Position numbers and translations under genes: made by a program
Part shown: positions 18,055-27,455 of the stretch, in pieces
Numbering within the stretch: the first letter of the stretch is position 1
How the letters are laid out: the number at the start of each line of letters is the position of its first letter
Notes under the pieces: model-generated
Told to the model about the DNA's origin: nothing
What the model saw: only the letters and a program-made list of their open reading frames with translations
Database searches by the model: none
DNA from: Emticicia soli
GTDB lineage: Bacteria; Bacteroidota; Bacteroidia; Cytophagales; Spirosomataceae
Assembly (NCBI RefSeq): GCF_037860775.1
Contig: NZ_JBBEWC010000001.1
Coordinates: 372,001 to 436,000 of the forward strand
Length of the DNA stretch: 64,000 nucleotides
Reading direction: 5' to 3'

Positions 18055-18489
18055 ATGAATAAGATTATAGAGTTTTTTAAAGCAAATATTGGTAAAAATG
18101 CGGCTGATATAAGTCCGTCGCCACTAGGTCGATGGTTAAACGGCAAATTAATAGCCGCAGAAGAAGGCTCTGTTGAAGTAGCGTTTGTGGTAAGAGAAGA
18201 AATGACCAACCCTGCCAAGATTCTTCACGGTGGCACTATCGCCTCAATGCTTGATGATGTAATGGGTATGACAGTGTTTATGCTAGGCCGTGAGAGTTTT
18301 TACACTACTGTTAATCTGAGCATCGATTATCTTCTACCAGCCAGAATAGGCGATACTGTAACAGCAAAGTCGAAGATTATCAGAGCCGGTAAAACAGTTA
18401 TTAATATTGAATGTGCACTCTATAATACCGACCAGAAGATAGTAGCTAAATGTACCTCTAATATGGTGGTAACAGGCGTAAAAATCTAA
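18055..18489 (+). CDS. PaaI-type hotdog-fold thioesterase
   Basis: I take the ATG at 18055 (MNKIIEFFKANIG, 144 residues). A longer frame would start inside tetR and adds no conserved sequence. The core motif ILHGGTIASMLDDVMG matches the PaaI/YdiI hotdog thioesterases: HGG forms the oxyanion helix start and the acidic residue further on is catalytic. Such enzymes release free acids from acyl-CoA or aryl-CoA. Its position directly after a TetR gene and before TolC suggests it acts on the compound class that induces or is exported by the cluster; the actual substrate is not known. Confidence 0.88.
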   Translation: MNKIIEFFKANIGKNAADISPSPLGRWLNGKLIAAEEGSVEVAFVVREEMTNPAKILHGGTIASMLDDVMGMTVFMLGRESFYTTVNLSIDYLLPARIGDTVTAKSKIIRAGKTVINIECALYNTDQKIVAKCTSNMVVTGVKI

Positions 18490-18501
18490 ATATACTTTTA
18501 G

Positions 18502-18521
18502 CCCGCCTCCTCAAAGGCGGG
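18502..18521 (+). terminator. hairpin between the thioesterase and TolC genes
   Basis: A 7-bp GC-rich stem (CCCGCCT, 18502-18508, with 18515-18521) and a 6-nt loop, followed by TTTATTT. It may reduce read-through into the efflux genes rather than stop it. Confidence 0.6.
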
Positions 18522-18577
18522 TTTATTTGGCACCATAACTTAACACTGTTCATAAATTGAAAAAGCTTCAGTAAAAT

Positions 18578-19924
18578 ATGAAAAAAGTCATTTTACTCTT
18601 AGCCCTATGCCCTTTTGTAGCATTTTCGCAGGTTTCTTCGCCAACACTTGAATCATACATTCAAGAAGGTCTAAAGCACAACCTGTCTCTACAACAAGAA
18701 AGCCTTGAGATAGCAAAAGCCCAAGAAAATGTAAAGCAGGCAAAAGCCAACTTTTCGCCTAAAATTACCTTCGCTCCTACTTATACTGTGGCAGCAGGTG
18801 GTCGTCGCTTATCTTTTCCTGTCGGTGATTTACTTAATCCGGTGTACACTGCCCTTAATCAACTTACCAATACGAGTGTTTTTCCGCAGGTTGAGAACGT
18901 AAATGAGTTATTAGCTCCTAATAACTTTCATGATACTAAATTCAGTTTTCAGTATCCTATTTTCAATACTGATATTCGTTACAACCTACTTATTCAGCGA
19001 GACTTATTAACTGCACAGGAAGCAAGAAAGCGTATCATTGAAAACGAAGTTCGCTACAACATTACCATTGCGTATCTGCAATATATGCAAACCTTAGAGG
19101 CGCAAAAGATATTTAATACCTCTCGTATAGTATTGAGCGATTTCGTAAAACTCAACGAAAAACTGGTTACAAACAATGTAGCAACCAAAGATGTAATCTA
19201 CTCTGCCGAATACGAAGTAAGCAAGCTTGACCAGCAAGTAGCTACTATGGACAAAAACCGCTATACTGCACAGGCATACCTGAACTTCTTGATGAATCGT
19301 GATTTTGGGACAGATATTATTGCCGATACTGTTTTTCTGGATATCAATACGCAAGTAAACGTTGCTGATATGCGTCAGCAATCTATTAACAACCGTCAGG
19401 AAATAAGCCAATTAAAAGCTAACATTCAAGCAAGCCAATCGGCTATTAAATTACAGGAAATGAATGCCATGAGGCCGCAGGTTTTTGTGGGCGGCACAAC
19501 GGGTTTTCAAGGCACGGGGTACACTTTTAAAAATCAAGCTTATGTAATCGGACAAATAGGTTTAAGTTGGGATGTTTTTCATGGTCATGAGAAAAAATCT
19601 AAGATACAGCAGGCAAAAATTCAGAAAAGCCTACTGGAAACCAAACTGGAAGAGGTGCAGAAACAGATTCAACTACAAGTATCGCAGGCTTATTTCGAGC
19701 TAGAAGCAGCTCAACGAACCCTACCAACAGCTAAAGATGGTACAGTTAAAGCCGAAAAGTATTTTAAAGTAGTTGATAGCCGCTACCGCAACGGGCAGGC
19801 GATTCTGGTTGAATACCTACGTGCCCAAAATGAAGTAATTACAGCCAAACTTCAGGAATCGTTGACTAAATACGATATTCTGCTTAAAAAAGCGATGCTA
19901 GATAAAGTTGCCGCAGTAAGATAA
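18578..19924 (+). CDS. TolC family outer-membrane efflux channel
   Basis: The 448-residue protein has a signal peptide (MKKVILLLALCPFVAFSQ) and two halves of the TolC helical/outer-membrane efflux repeat. The first half begins LESYIQEGLKHNLSLQQESLEIAKAQENVKQAKANFSPKITF. The second contains a long helix (KLEEVQKQIQLQVSQAYFELEAAQRTL) and YRNGQAILVEYLRAQNEV. It should form the trimeric channel through the outer membrane and periplasm for the RND pump encoded 2 kb downstream. The gene order TolC, adaptor, pump is common, but here two extra genes lie in between. Confidence 0.92.
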   Translation: MKKVILLLALCPFVAFSQVSSPTLESYIQEGLKHNLSLQQESLEIAKAQENVKQAKANFSPKITFAPTYTVAAGGRRLSFPVGDLLNPVYTALNQLTNTSVFPQVENVNELLAPNNFHDTKFSFQYPIFNTDIRYNLLIQRDLLTAQEARKRIIENEVRYNITIAYLQYMQTLEAQKIFNTSRIVLSDFVKLNEKLVTNNVATKDVIYSAEYEVSKLDQQVATMDKNRYTAQAYLNFLMNRDFGTDIIADTVFLDINTQVNVADMRQQSINNRQEISQLKANIQASQSAIKLQEMNAMRPQVFVGGTTGFQGTGYTFKNQAYVIGQIGLSWDVFHGHEKKSKIQQAKIQKSLLETKLEEVQKQIQLQVSQAYFELEAAQRTLPTAKDGTVKAEKYFKVVDSRYRNGQAILVEYLRAQNEVITAKLQESLTKYDILLKKAMLDKVAAVR

Positions 19925-19947
19925 CACCCTACTAAACAAGCCTTACT

Positions 19948-20367
19948 ATGTTTTTTGCTTTATGTAATACATTTATTTTAGGCTCTATTGCCGCTATACA
20001 TTTTTATTGGCTAGTTGGTGGCAAATGGGGTATTGCTAATGCATTACCAGCCAGCCCAAAAGGCCAGCTTGTATTAAAGCCTCGGATGCTTGAAACACTG
20101 ACAGTAGCACTAGGCTTAACCTTTATGGCATTTCTGCACCTAGCCCAAACTGAGATAGTTATGGTAAACCTACCTGATTGGATTAACAACTATGGTCTTA
20201 AAGCTATTGCGGCTATATTTTTAATCAGAGCCATTGGAGAATTCCGTTACGTGGGCTTCTTCAAAAAAATCAAAAATACAAAGTTTGCTCAGTTAGATAC
20301 TTGGTTTTATTCACCGCTTTGTGTATTGCTAAGTTTAAACTCACTTATAACCTCACTACAAGCATGA
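19948..20367 (+). CDS. DUF3995 family membrane protein
   Basis: The 139-residue protein has four predicted membrane helices and the family pattern IHFYWLVGGKWGIANALP near the N-terminus, as in DUF3995 proteins. The function of the family is unknown. The stop codon overlaps the start of the next gene (ATGA, 20364-20367), so the two are probably translationally coupled. This ties it to the NAD(P)H oxidoreductase. Confidence 0.8.
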   Translation: MFFALCNTFILGSIAAIHFYWLVGGKWGIANALPASPKGQLVLKPRMLETLTVALGLTFMAFLHLAQTEIVMVNLPDWINNYGLKAIAAIFLIRAIGEFRYVGFFKKIKNTKFAQLDTWFYSPLCVLLSLNSLITSLQA

Positions 20368-20942
20368 AAAAGGTATTACTTATACAAGGCCACCCCGACA
20401 GCGAGAGCTTTAATTTTGCGCTGTTTGATGCCTACAAAAAAGGATTAGAAGCATCAGGAGCAGTTATTCAGGAGATAATTATTAATCAATTGACTTTTGA
20501 CCCAAACCTACATTTTGGCTACCGAAAACGTACAGAATTAGAGCCTGATTTAGTAGAATCTATCGAAAAAATAAAATGGGCCGACCACCTCGTGTTTTTC
20601 TATCCTGTATGGTGGGGGTCAGTTCCGGCACTTTTAAAAGGTTTTATTGATAGAGTTTTTCTGCCTGGATTTGTGTTTAGCAAACGTGAAAACTCTCTTT
20701 GGTGGGATAAACTTCTGGTAGGTAAAACAGGGCACATTATTTCTACGCTCGACCAACCAGCTTGGTATTATTGGCTTCGCTATGGTAGACCGACTTACCA
20801 TGCTATGAAACAAATGACATTGGAATTTTGTGGTGTACACCCCGTACGTACCACCACCATCGGCCCTTTAAGACTCTCGAAAGAGACTTATCGTGAAAAC
20901 TGGCTAAAAAAAGTAGAAAAACTAGGGTTTAATCAGAAATAA
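20364..20942 (+). CDS. NAD(P)H oxidoreductase, flavodoxin-like fold (MdaB/NQO type)
   Basis: The start is the ATG at 20364, which overlaps the preceding stop. It gives the expected N-terminus MKKVLLIQGHPDSESFNFAL with the FMN/FAD phosphate-binding loop. The central motif FFYPVWWGSVPALLKGFIDRVFLPGFVF is typical of the NQO1/KefF/MdaB quinone reductase family. The 192-residue size is also typical. These enzymes reduce quinones or electrophiles in two-electron steps. Placement within a TetR-controlled efflux run suggests protection against quinone-like or redox-cycling compounds (inference). Confidence 0.9.
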   Translation: MKKVLLIQGHPDSESFNFALFDAYKKGLEASGAVIQEIIINQLTFDPNLHFGYRKRTELEPDLVESIEKIKWADHLVFFYPVWWGSVPALLKGFIDRVFLPGFVFSKRENSLWWDKLLVGKTGHIISTLDQPAWYYWLRYGRPTYHAMKQMTLEFCGVHPVRTTTIGPLRLSKETYRENWLKKVEKLGFNQK

Positions 20943-20954
20943 ACAGATTTATAT

Positions 20955-22001
20955 ATGAAAACGAAATTATTTCCGCTCATTTACTTATTTGCATTCTTGT
21001 TTTTGGTGAGTTGTGGTAAAAAGAAAGAAACTAAACAAGAAACCGAAGAAATTATAGCAGTAGAAGTGCAAGCTGTTGCCCAGAAAACGCTCGTTGAGCC
21101 TATCATTGCCAGTGGTGTATTGTCGTCAAAATCAGAAATGAAACTGGCGTTTAAAACAGGCGGCATGATAAAAAAAGTATATGTAAGCGAAGGCCAATTT
21201 GTAAAAGAAGGCCAATTACTGGCCGAGCTAGATTTATCTGAAATTGATGCGCAGGTAAAACAAGCCAAACTGGGTTTAGAAAAATCAGAAAGAGACCTTG
21301 AAAGAGCTAAGAAACTCTATGCCGACGAAGCCGCTACCCTTACCAATGTGCAAGATGCTACAACAGGTTACAACGTGGCCAAAGAAAACGTACAGGTAGC
21401 AGAGTTCAACCAAAAACTATCAAGAATATATGCTCCTACCAGTGGCCGTATTCTAAGGAAAGTATCTGAACAAGGTGAGTTAATCACGCCTTTTTCACCT
21501 GTTTTTATTCTTGGCACGGGCGAGTCGGCCTATATTGTTAATGTGGGGCTGGCTGATAGAGATGTTGTAAAAGTAAAAGCGGGCGATGCCGCACAAGTGT
21601 ATGTAGATGCCTACCCGAACGAACCATTTAATGCCCGAATCACCCAAATAGCGCAGACGGTTAATCCGGCAACGGGAACATTTGAGGCCGAACTCCAGAT
21701 TCAACCCAATGGTAAAAAACTTATTTCGGGTTTTGTGGCCAAAGCAGAAATTTCGCATGGCAAAGGTCCTGTTTCATTGGTTGTTCCGGTAGAAGCATTG
21801 ATAGAAGCCGATAAAGACAAAGCCTATGTTTACACCCTAAGTGCCGATAATCAGTCAGTAAACAAAACGCCTGTGAATATTGGCTCAATATTCGGCAATG
21901 ATGTTGCTATTACTTCAGGATTAACCGAAGGCACTCAGATTGTGAGCAAAGGAGCTAATTTCTTAAGCGATAAGAGCAAGGTAAAAGTGATTCAAAAATA
22001 G
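20955..22001 (+). CDS. RND efflux periplasmic adaptor subunit (lipoprotein)
   Basis: The 348-residue protein has a lipoprotein signal (LFLVSC, lipidated C20). It then has the membrane-fusion layout: a barrel-sandwich half (GGMIKKVYVSEGQFVKEGQLLAELD), a helical hairpin (QVKQAKLGLEKSERDLERAKKLYADEAATLTNVQDA), the second barrel-sandwich half (IYAPTSGRILRKVSEQGELI), and a beta-barrel (VYVDAYPNEPFNARITQIAQTVNPATGTFEAE). It links the inner-membrane RND pump to the TolC channel. It starts 12 bp after the oxidoreductase gene. Confidence 0.93.
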   Translation: MKTKLFPLIYLFAFLFLVSCGKKKETKQETEEIIAVEVQAVAQKTLVEPIIASGVLSSKSEMKLAFKTGGMIKKVYVSEGQFVKEGQLLAELDLSEIDAQVKQAKLGLEKSERDLERAKKLYADEAATLTNVQDATTGYNVAKENVQVAEFNQKLSRIYAPTSGRILRKVSEQGELITPFSPVFILGTGESAYIVNVGLADRDVVKVKAGDAAQVYVDAYPNEPFNARITQIAQTVNPATGTFEAELQIQPNGKKLISGFVAKAEISHGKGPVSLVVPVEALIEADKDKAYVYTLSADNQSVNKTPVNIGSIFGNDVAITSGLTEGTQIVSKGANFLSDKSKVKVIQK

Positions 22002-22144
22002 ATTTTGGCATACAAAAGCTATTAGCATCACATTGTTGGGCTTTGCTTAGCAAAGGCCAATTCATACAAAAACGTGTCAATTGTAGATAATGCTGACAAG
22101 CAATGCCTTGCCTGGCAAATTGTTACACTTAATTTATCATTAAA

Positions 22145-25100
22145 ATGCGTCTTGCAGAATTTTCCGTAAAAAACTACCAATTCACTATTATCATTTTTAT
22201 CATGATATTAGCAATTGGTGTTAATTCTTTGTTGAATATGCCTAAAGCCGAAGACCCGGACCTGAAGGCTACTTTCAACAGTATTGTGGTGGTATATCCG
22301 GGTACTTCGCCGGCTGATATAGAAAAACTGGTATTAGACCCTATAGAAGATAGGCTTGCAGGTATCAGCGATATAAAAAAAGTAATTTCTACTGCCGATG
22401 AAGGCGTGGCAAACATAGTAGTTGAGTTTCAACACAAAATAGACACTGAAGAAAAATACAACGAGGTTGTAAGAGAAATTAATGCTATTCGTGGCTCTTT
22501 ACCTGCCGACCTTTATAGCATTGATATTTTCAGACATACGCCAGAGGGTGTAAACATTGTTCAATGTGCTTTATTGTCAGAAACCACTCCTTATAAAGAT
22601 TTAGAAAAAGAGGCCGAAAAACTGAAAGACAAACTATTAAAAGTAAAATCTATCAAAGCAGCCGAAACGTGGGCTTTCCCGAAGCAGCAGGTAAGAGTTT
22701 CTGTTAACCTTGATAAAATGGCTCAGCTTCGTATCCCACTTAATCGGGTTTTAGGGGCTATTCAGTCCGATAACGCTAATATTCCAGCAGGCAATATCGA
22801 AATCGGAAGCCGTAAATTTAGTGTAAAAACATCGGGAAGTTACCAGAACCTTGATGAGATAAAAAATACGGTTGTAAGTACTTCGGGTACTACAATCACT
22901 TATCTGAAAGATGTTGCTGATGTAAGCATGGACTACGAAGAAGAAACGTACATTGCCCGATTGAACGGAAAACGTGCGGTATTTATTACAGCATCGATGA
23001 AAGCCGGAAGCAATATCTTTACAACAGGAGACGAAATCCGCCCGATTATTGATGATTTTAAAAATAACTTGTCGCCTAATATCAAATTCGAGCAAAGCTT
23101 CGACCAGGTTAAGAGCGTTTCAACTCGTTTACTTGGCTTGGCTCGTGACTTTGGCATCGCTATCTTGCTAGTATTAATTACGCTTATACCTTTGGGTTTC
23201 AGAGCGGCAATTATTGTCATGATTTCAATCCCTCTATCGCTGGCAATGGGTTTAACCATGCTCGATTTAGCAGGTTTTGGTATTAATCAGTTGAGTGTAG
23301 TAGGTTTGGTAATTGCGCTCGGGCTTCTGGTCGACGACTCCATTGTGGTTGTTGAGAATATTGCCCGGTTCTTGCGCTCGGGTATGTCGCGCCGAGATGC
23401 AGCTATTGAAGCCACCAAACAAATCGGCTTAGCTGTTTTAGGTTGTACAGCCACACTTATATTTGCGTTTTTACCGCTTTGCTTTTTGCCTGAGGCAGCC
23501 GGAGACTTTATCCGAAGCCTACCTATGGCGGTTATCACTACCATCATCGCCTCATTATTCGTTTCGTTGACAATTGTTCCTTTTCTGGCTAGCCAATTAA
23601 TGCCTAGAGAAGAACACAGCGAAAACGTGGTTTTGAGATTAATGAAAAAAGGAATCGAAGGCTCATATCGTAAGATTCTCCATTGGGCACTTAACAGACC
23701 TGTCATTAGCTTGCTTATTGCTTTTGCTATATTCTTAGGCAGTTTAGCCCTCATTCCTGTTGTGGGTACAAGTGTATTTCCTCGTTCTGAAAAACCACAA
23801 TTTCTTATTAACATAGCCACCCCGCTAGGCACAACACTAAGCGAGACCGACAAAGCTACCGTTTTTGTTGAGAAAGAATTGGGCAAACACACGATTGTTA
23901 AAAACTATGCCTCTAATATTGGTAAATCAAACCCTCGTATCTATTATAACGTAATGCCGATGGGTGGATCTCAATCTAATTTTGCACAGATTTTTGTGCA
24001 ACTGCAAGACGATGTTGAAGTACCAGAAAGAGAAGAGTTTATTGATGAACTACGCAAGAAATTTGATGTGTACGCTGGTGCTAAAATCAGAGTTATTCAG
24101 TTTGAGCAAGGCCCTCCGGTAGAAGCACCACTGGCGGTAAGGATATTCGGCGAAAACCTTGATTCACTACGAGCTATTTCTTTCCGTATTGAAAAAGCAT
24201 TTAAAGAAACACCGGGCACTATGTATGTAAACAACCCCTTATCAGCACAAAATGTTGATTTACGGGTAAATATCAACAAAGATAAAGCCGGAATGCTCGG
24301 TATCCCGACGGTAGATATTGACCGTACCGTCAGAATGGGGATTGCAGGAGTTAATATGGGCACTTTTAAACAAAACGACGACGACGAAATAGATATTAAT
24401 ATCAGCCTACCTCGTGGCGAACACGCTGGTATGGATGCATTCTCGAAGATGTTTATCGGTAATCAGATGGGAAACCTGATTCCGCTTAAGCAAGTGGCCA
24501 CAATTAATTTTGAAACCTCACCAAACAGAATTAACCACTATGACAGAGACCGTTATACTATGGTTACGGCATTTATACAAAGTGGGTATCTTACACCCAA
24601 TGTAACCAAAGATGCCAGCGCAAAATTGGCGGCTGTTAAGCTACCTAAAGGCTACGAAATAAAAATGGCGGGTGAGGTTGAGCGCTCGCAAGAAACTTTC
24701 GGAGGTTTAGGCACTATTATTATCATCACAATCTTTGGTATTATGGCTATTCTGATTCTTGAGTTTAAAACATTTAAGAGTACCATTATTGTGTTATCGG
24801 TTATTCCGTTAGGAATGATTGGAGCTATTCTGATCCTGTTATTTACAGGTAATTCGCTTTCTTTTACTGCAATTGTAGGTATTATAGCACTAGCAGGTAT
24901 AGAGGTCAAAAACTCAATTCTTTTAGTTGATTACACCAATTTTTTACGCAAAGAAAATGGCTTAAGTATAAACGAAGCTATTGAAGAAGCCGGAGAAACC
25001 AGATTTATCCCGATTGTTCTTACCACATTTACGGCTATTGGGGGGCTGATTCCACTAGTGCTAGAGCATTCGCCACTGTATTCTCCGCTGGCTTTGGTAA

Positions 25101-25183
25101 TGATTGGGGGCTTGATTTCTTCTTTGATTCTTACTCGTATTGTTACGCCCGTCATGTATAAATTATTGCCGCCTAAAATCTAA
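22145..25183 (+). CDS. RND efflux pump, inner-membrane transporter
   Basis: The 1012-residue protein has the AcrB/HAE-type plan: helix 1 at the N-terminus, two large periplasmic loops, and twelve membrane helices. The proton-relay aspartates are in helix 4 (VIALGLLVDDSIVVVENIARFL). The second half repeats the plan with IEVKNSILLVDY in place of the acidic pair. It uses proton flow to drive export of small molecules through the adaptor and TolC. A 143-bp gap precedes the gene, longer than other gaps in the cluster, with a small imperfect hairpin around GGGCTTTGC. Export substrates cannot be inferred from sequence alone. Confidence 0.94.
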   Translation: MRLAEFSVKNYQFTIIIFIMILAIGVNSLLNMPKAEDPDLKATFNSIVVVYPGTSPADIEKLVLDPIEDRLAGISDIKKVISTADEGVANIVVEFQHKIDTEEKYNEVVREINAIRGSLPADLYSIDIFRHTPEGVNIVQCALLSETTPYKDLEKEAEKLKDKLLKVKSIKAAETWAFPKQQVRVSVNLDKMAQLRIPLNRVLGAIQSDNANIPAGNIEIGSRKFSVKTSGSYQNLDEIKNTVVSTSGTTITYLKDVADVSMDYEEETYIARLNGKRAVFITASMKAGSNIFTTGDEIRPIIDDFKNNLSPNIKFEQSFDQVKSVSTRLLGLARDFGIAILLVLITLIPLGFRAAIIVMISIPLSLAMGLTMLDLAGFGINQLSVVGLVIALGLLVDDSIVVVENIARFLRSGMSRRDAAIEATKQIGLAVLGCTATLIFAFLPLCFLPEAAGDFIRSLPMAVITTIIASLFVSLTIVPFLASQLMPREEHSENVVLRLMKKGIEGSYRKILHWALNRPVISLLIAFAIFLGSLALIPVVGTSVFPRSEKPQFLINIATPLGTTLSETDKATVFVEKELGKHTIVKNYASNIGKSNPRIYYNVMPMGGSQSNFAQIFVQLQDDVEVPEREEFIDELRKKFDVYAGAKIRVIQFEQGPPVEAPLAVRIFGENLDSLRAISFRIEKAFKETPGTMYVNNPLSAQNVDLRVNINKDKAGMLGIPTVDIDRTVRMGIAGVNMGTFKQNDDDEIDINISLPRGEHAGMDAFSKMFIGNQMGNLIPLKQVATINFETSPNRINHYDRDRYTMVTAFIQSGYLTPNVTKDASAKLAAVKLPKGYEIKMAGEVERSQETFGGLGTIIIITIFGIMAILILEFKTFKSTIIVLSVIPLGMIGAILILLFTGNSLSFTAIVGIIALAGIEVKNSILLVDYTNFLRKENGLSINEAIEEAGETRFIPIVLTTFTAIGGLIPLVLEHSPLYSPLALVMIGGLISSLILTRIVTPVMYKLLPPKI

Positions 25184-25191
25184 TTTTCGGC

Positions 25192-25240
25192 TTTCGGTCT
25201 TTGCTTGAGTAGTATTAAAATTCTTAGGCAGAGACCGAAA
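25192..25240 (+). terminator. hairpin terminator after the RND pump gene
   Basis: TTTCGGTCT (25192-25200) pairs perfectly with 25232-25240 and T-rich sequence follows. The loop is long, with some internal pairing. Confidence 0.5.
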
Positions 25241-25352
25241 ATTTTATTAAGTATTTTTGTCAGATGCCATGTTTTATCTACCTTGCAGCACGCAAAGGGC
25301 GCTTTCTTTCATAAACGCCACTACCTAAACAATCATCTAAAAAGAGTAAAAT

Positions 25353-25715
25353 ATGTCTGACTTGCTGAAAATAAACGAGTTCAGGGAAAATGTTATCAAG
25401 CTTATCGAAGCTAAATTTGAACTGACCAAACTCGGTTTTCAAGAAAAAATAGAAGGCATTGCTGTTAAGGCCATTTATGCCCTTATCTTGTTTATTCTCT
25501 CAATTACTGTTATTATTTTTCTGAGTATTCTCGCTGCGGTTGGTCTTAATATCTGGCTTAAAAGTGCTTGGTTGGGTTACTTGATTATATTTCTGGTTTA
25601 TGGGGCTATTCTGGCTACTTTCATTTTTGCAAAAGATAAAGTTCAGACCAAAATAAAACAAGCCGTGCAGCAGATAGTCGATGAAAGCCTTAATCAGGAA
25701 AATGCACATAATTAA
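25353..25715 (+). CDS. holin-family (YqjE/phage holin III-like) membrane protein
   Basis: The 120-residue protein has an amphipathic N-terminal helix (NEFRENVIKLIEAKFELTKLGFQEKIEGIAVKA) and two membrane helices separated by a short loop (ALILFILSITVIIFLSILAAVGL and AWLGYLIIFLVYGAILATFIF). This layout is that of the phage holin superfamily III/YqjE group, which in free-living bacteria is chromosomal and not part of a prophage. No phage genes are nearby. The function is unknown, possibly membrane stress. It has its own short upstream region. Confidence 0.75.
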   Translation: MSDLLKINEFRENVIKLIEAKFELTKLGFQEKIEGIAVKAIYALILFILSITVIIFLSILAAVGLNIWLKSAWLGYLIIFLVYGAILATFIFAKDKVQTKIKQAVQQIVDESLNQENAHN

Positions 25716-25935
25716 TCATTCCACATTTGCCTCTTACCAAATAACCTACGATTGAATTTCGCAATTATATATTGTTTTGTCTAAGTGGCTTTCCTACTTA
25801 GTATTCTGCTTATTATGTGTTTCTTGAGGTATGGTTTTCATCAATCCTTCTATGTTACCAAAAGCAATTAAACCGATATTTGAATTTTACAAATAAGAGT
25901 TTGAAACTCGCAAATCTTGTGTGCATGGCCTTCTA

Positions 25936-25943
25936 TATCTTTG
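25936..25943 (+). promoter_or_regulatory. candidate -7 element (TATCTTTG) for the SDR gene
   Basis: TATCTTTG is a full match to TAnnTTTG, 26 bp before the ATG at 25970. No correctly spaced TTTG is found. A 13-bp palindrome (GAGTTT-G-AAACTC, 25897-25909) lies upstream and could be a repressor site. Confidence 0.45.
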
Positions 25944-25969
25944 TATCATCAAATTAATCATAAAATAAG

Positions 25970-26734
25970 ATGGCAACAACAAATAAAATAGCTTTAGTTA
26001 CTGGTGGTAGCAGAGGTTTAGGAAAAAACATGGCGCTAAAAATAGCCCAAAAAGGAATAGATGTAATAATTACTTATAATACCCAAATAGATGATGCGCT
26101 AGAAGTAGTAGCAGCTATTGAGAAAGCAGGACAAAAAGCAGCAGCTTTACAACTCAATGCCGGAGACACTAAGAGTTTCGATAATTTCTTCGGACAACTA
26201 AAATCGGTATTACAAGATCAATTTAATGCTACCCATTTCGATTTTCTGGTAAACAACGCTGGTATTGGCACCCATAAGACTTTTGCAGAAACAACAGAAG
26301 AAGATTTTGACTTACTATCGAACATTCATTTTAAAGGAGTATTTTTTCTGACACAAAAAGCATTAGCCTTATTAAACGATGGTGGACGTATCATTAATAT
26401 TTCTACTGGTTTAGCCCGTTTTTCTACCCCTGGTTATTCGGCTTATGCTTCTATGAAAGGCGCCATTGAAACTCTTACCAAATATTTGGCTAAAGAGCTT
26501 GGCGCACGTGGTATTGCAGTAAATGCAGTAGCTCCTGGTGCTATTGAAACAGATTTTGGCGGTGGTGTTGTAAGAGATAACGAGCAGGTTAATAATTTTA
26601 TAGCAGGTGTTACAGCACTTGGCCGTGTAGGTTTACCTGACGATATTGGTGGCGTAGTAGCCTTTTTATGTACCGAAGAAGCCAGATGGATAAATGCACA
26701 AAGAATTGAAGTTTCGGGTGGCATGAATCTATAA
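25970..26734 (+). CDS. SDR family NAD(P)-dependent oxidoreductase
   Basis: The 254-residue protein is a classical short-chain dehydrogenase. It has the cofactor motif TGGSRGLG (residues 11-18), the NNAG motif (FLVNNAGIG), the catalytic Ser in INISTG and the Tyr-x-x-x-Lys pair in YASMK. The C-terminal pattern PDDIGGVVAFLCTEEARWINAQRIEVSGG is typical of FabG-like and glucose-dehydrogenase-like SDRs. The substrate is not readable from sequence. The gene is monocistronic, with a 254-bp upstream region and a hairpin downstream. Confidence 0.9.
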   Translation: MATTNKIALVTGGSRGLGKNMALKIAQKGIDVIITYNTQIDDALEVVAAIEKAGQKAAALQLNAGDTKSFDNFFGQLKSVLQDQFNATHFDFLVNNAGIGTHKTFAETTEEDFDLLSNIHFKGVFFLTQKALALLNDGGRIINISTGLARFSTPGYSAYASMKGAIETLTKYLAKELGARGIAVNAVAPGAIETDFGGGVVRDNEQVNNFIAGVTALGRVGLPDDIGGVVAFLCTEEARWINAQRIEVSGGMNL

Positions 26735-26753
26735 ACCGAACTCAAGATTTTTA

Positions 26754-26779
26754 AGGTTGGTGCTACTAAGTGCCAACCT
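26754..26779 (+). terminator. terminator after the SDR gene
   Basis: AGGTTGG (26754-26760) pairs with CCAACCT (26773-26779). Wobble pairs extend the stem inwards, and ATTTTTG follows. Confidence 0.7.
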
Positions 26780-26948
26780 ATTTTTGCGCCATAGAAGTAC
26801 CGTATAAACAAAAAAGTTACCCGCATAACAGATAACTTTTAAAAACCTTCCTCTTTTTATCAGAGTCCCACTAGACTCGAAAAAACCATTATGAATGACT
26901 CACCACTGGGTCATTTCTGTAACCAAATATCTTTAATATAAAAATTTC

Positions 26949-27455
26949 TTAATAGGCATAAACTTGTAATTTTTCTTTCAGTTCTTTTCTGGCTATATGT
27001 ATTCGGTTCTTCACAGTTCCGATTGGTACTTTCAACTTTTGCGCAATTTCGTGGTATTTAAACCCGCTGAAATGCATCATAAAAGGTTGTTTGTAACTTT
27101 CATCTAAAGTTTCAACAGCATTGTTGATATCTTCGAGAGCAAAAGTAGAGTATGCATTGTTTTCGATACTGCTTTCTGTACTGTTTATAAAGTGCAGGTT
27201 ATCTGTTGTATCAATAAACGTGTTTTTTCTCAGTAATCTCTGATAATTTGTGATAAATGTGTTTTTCATGATGGTATAAAGCCAGGCTTTCAGGTTAGTA
27301 CCATCAGTATATTTATCACGATTCATAAATGCTTTTACAAGTGTATCTTGCAAAAGGTCATTTGCATCCTCCACATCTTTCGTCAATCTAAATGCAAAAG
27401 GCTTTAGAGACTTCGAGGTCTTTGAAATTGCGTAGTTAAATTCAAGAGTTGTCAT
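26949..27455 (-). CDS. ECF-type RNA polymerase sigma factor
   Basis: The product has sigma-70 region 2 (KPFAFRLTKDVEDANDLLQDTLVKAFMNRDKY...NLKAWLYTIMKNTFITNYQR) and region 4 (VETLDESYKQPFMMHFSGFKYHEIAQKLKVPIGTVKNRIHIARKELK). This is the two-domain ECF layout. I prefer the ATG complementary to 27453-27455 (MTTLEFNYAIS, 168 residues), which fits the conserved N-terminus; an ATG 36 bp upstream is possible. No anti-sigma factor gene is adjacent, so its control is unclear. Proteins like this are widespread and well conserved in Cytophagales. It may direct an envelope- or stress-related regulon, but that is not shown here. Confidence 0.9.
   Translation of the reverse strand: MTTLEFNYAISKTSKSLKPFAFRLTKDVEDANDLLQDTLVKAFMNRDKYTDGTNLKAWLYTIMKNTFITNYQRLLRKNTFIDTTDNLHFINSTESSIENNAYSTFALEDINNAVETLDESYKQPFMMHFSGFKYHEIAQKLKVPIGTVKNRIHIARKELKEKLQVYAY

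Noticed and set aside
22002..22144. Gap before the RND pump considered as a small gene or riboswitch
   Set aside because: Only an imperfect hairpin and no coding frame or recognisable aptamer is seen.
25353..25715. Holin-like gene considered as a prophage remnant
   Set aside because: No phage genes, integrase or attachment sites are nearby; this family is common as a chromosomal gene.
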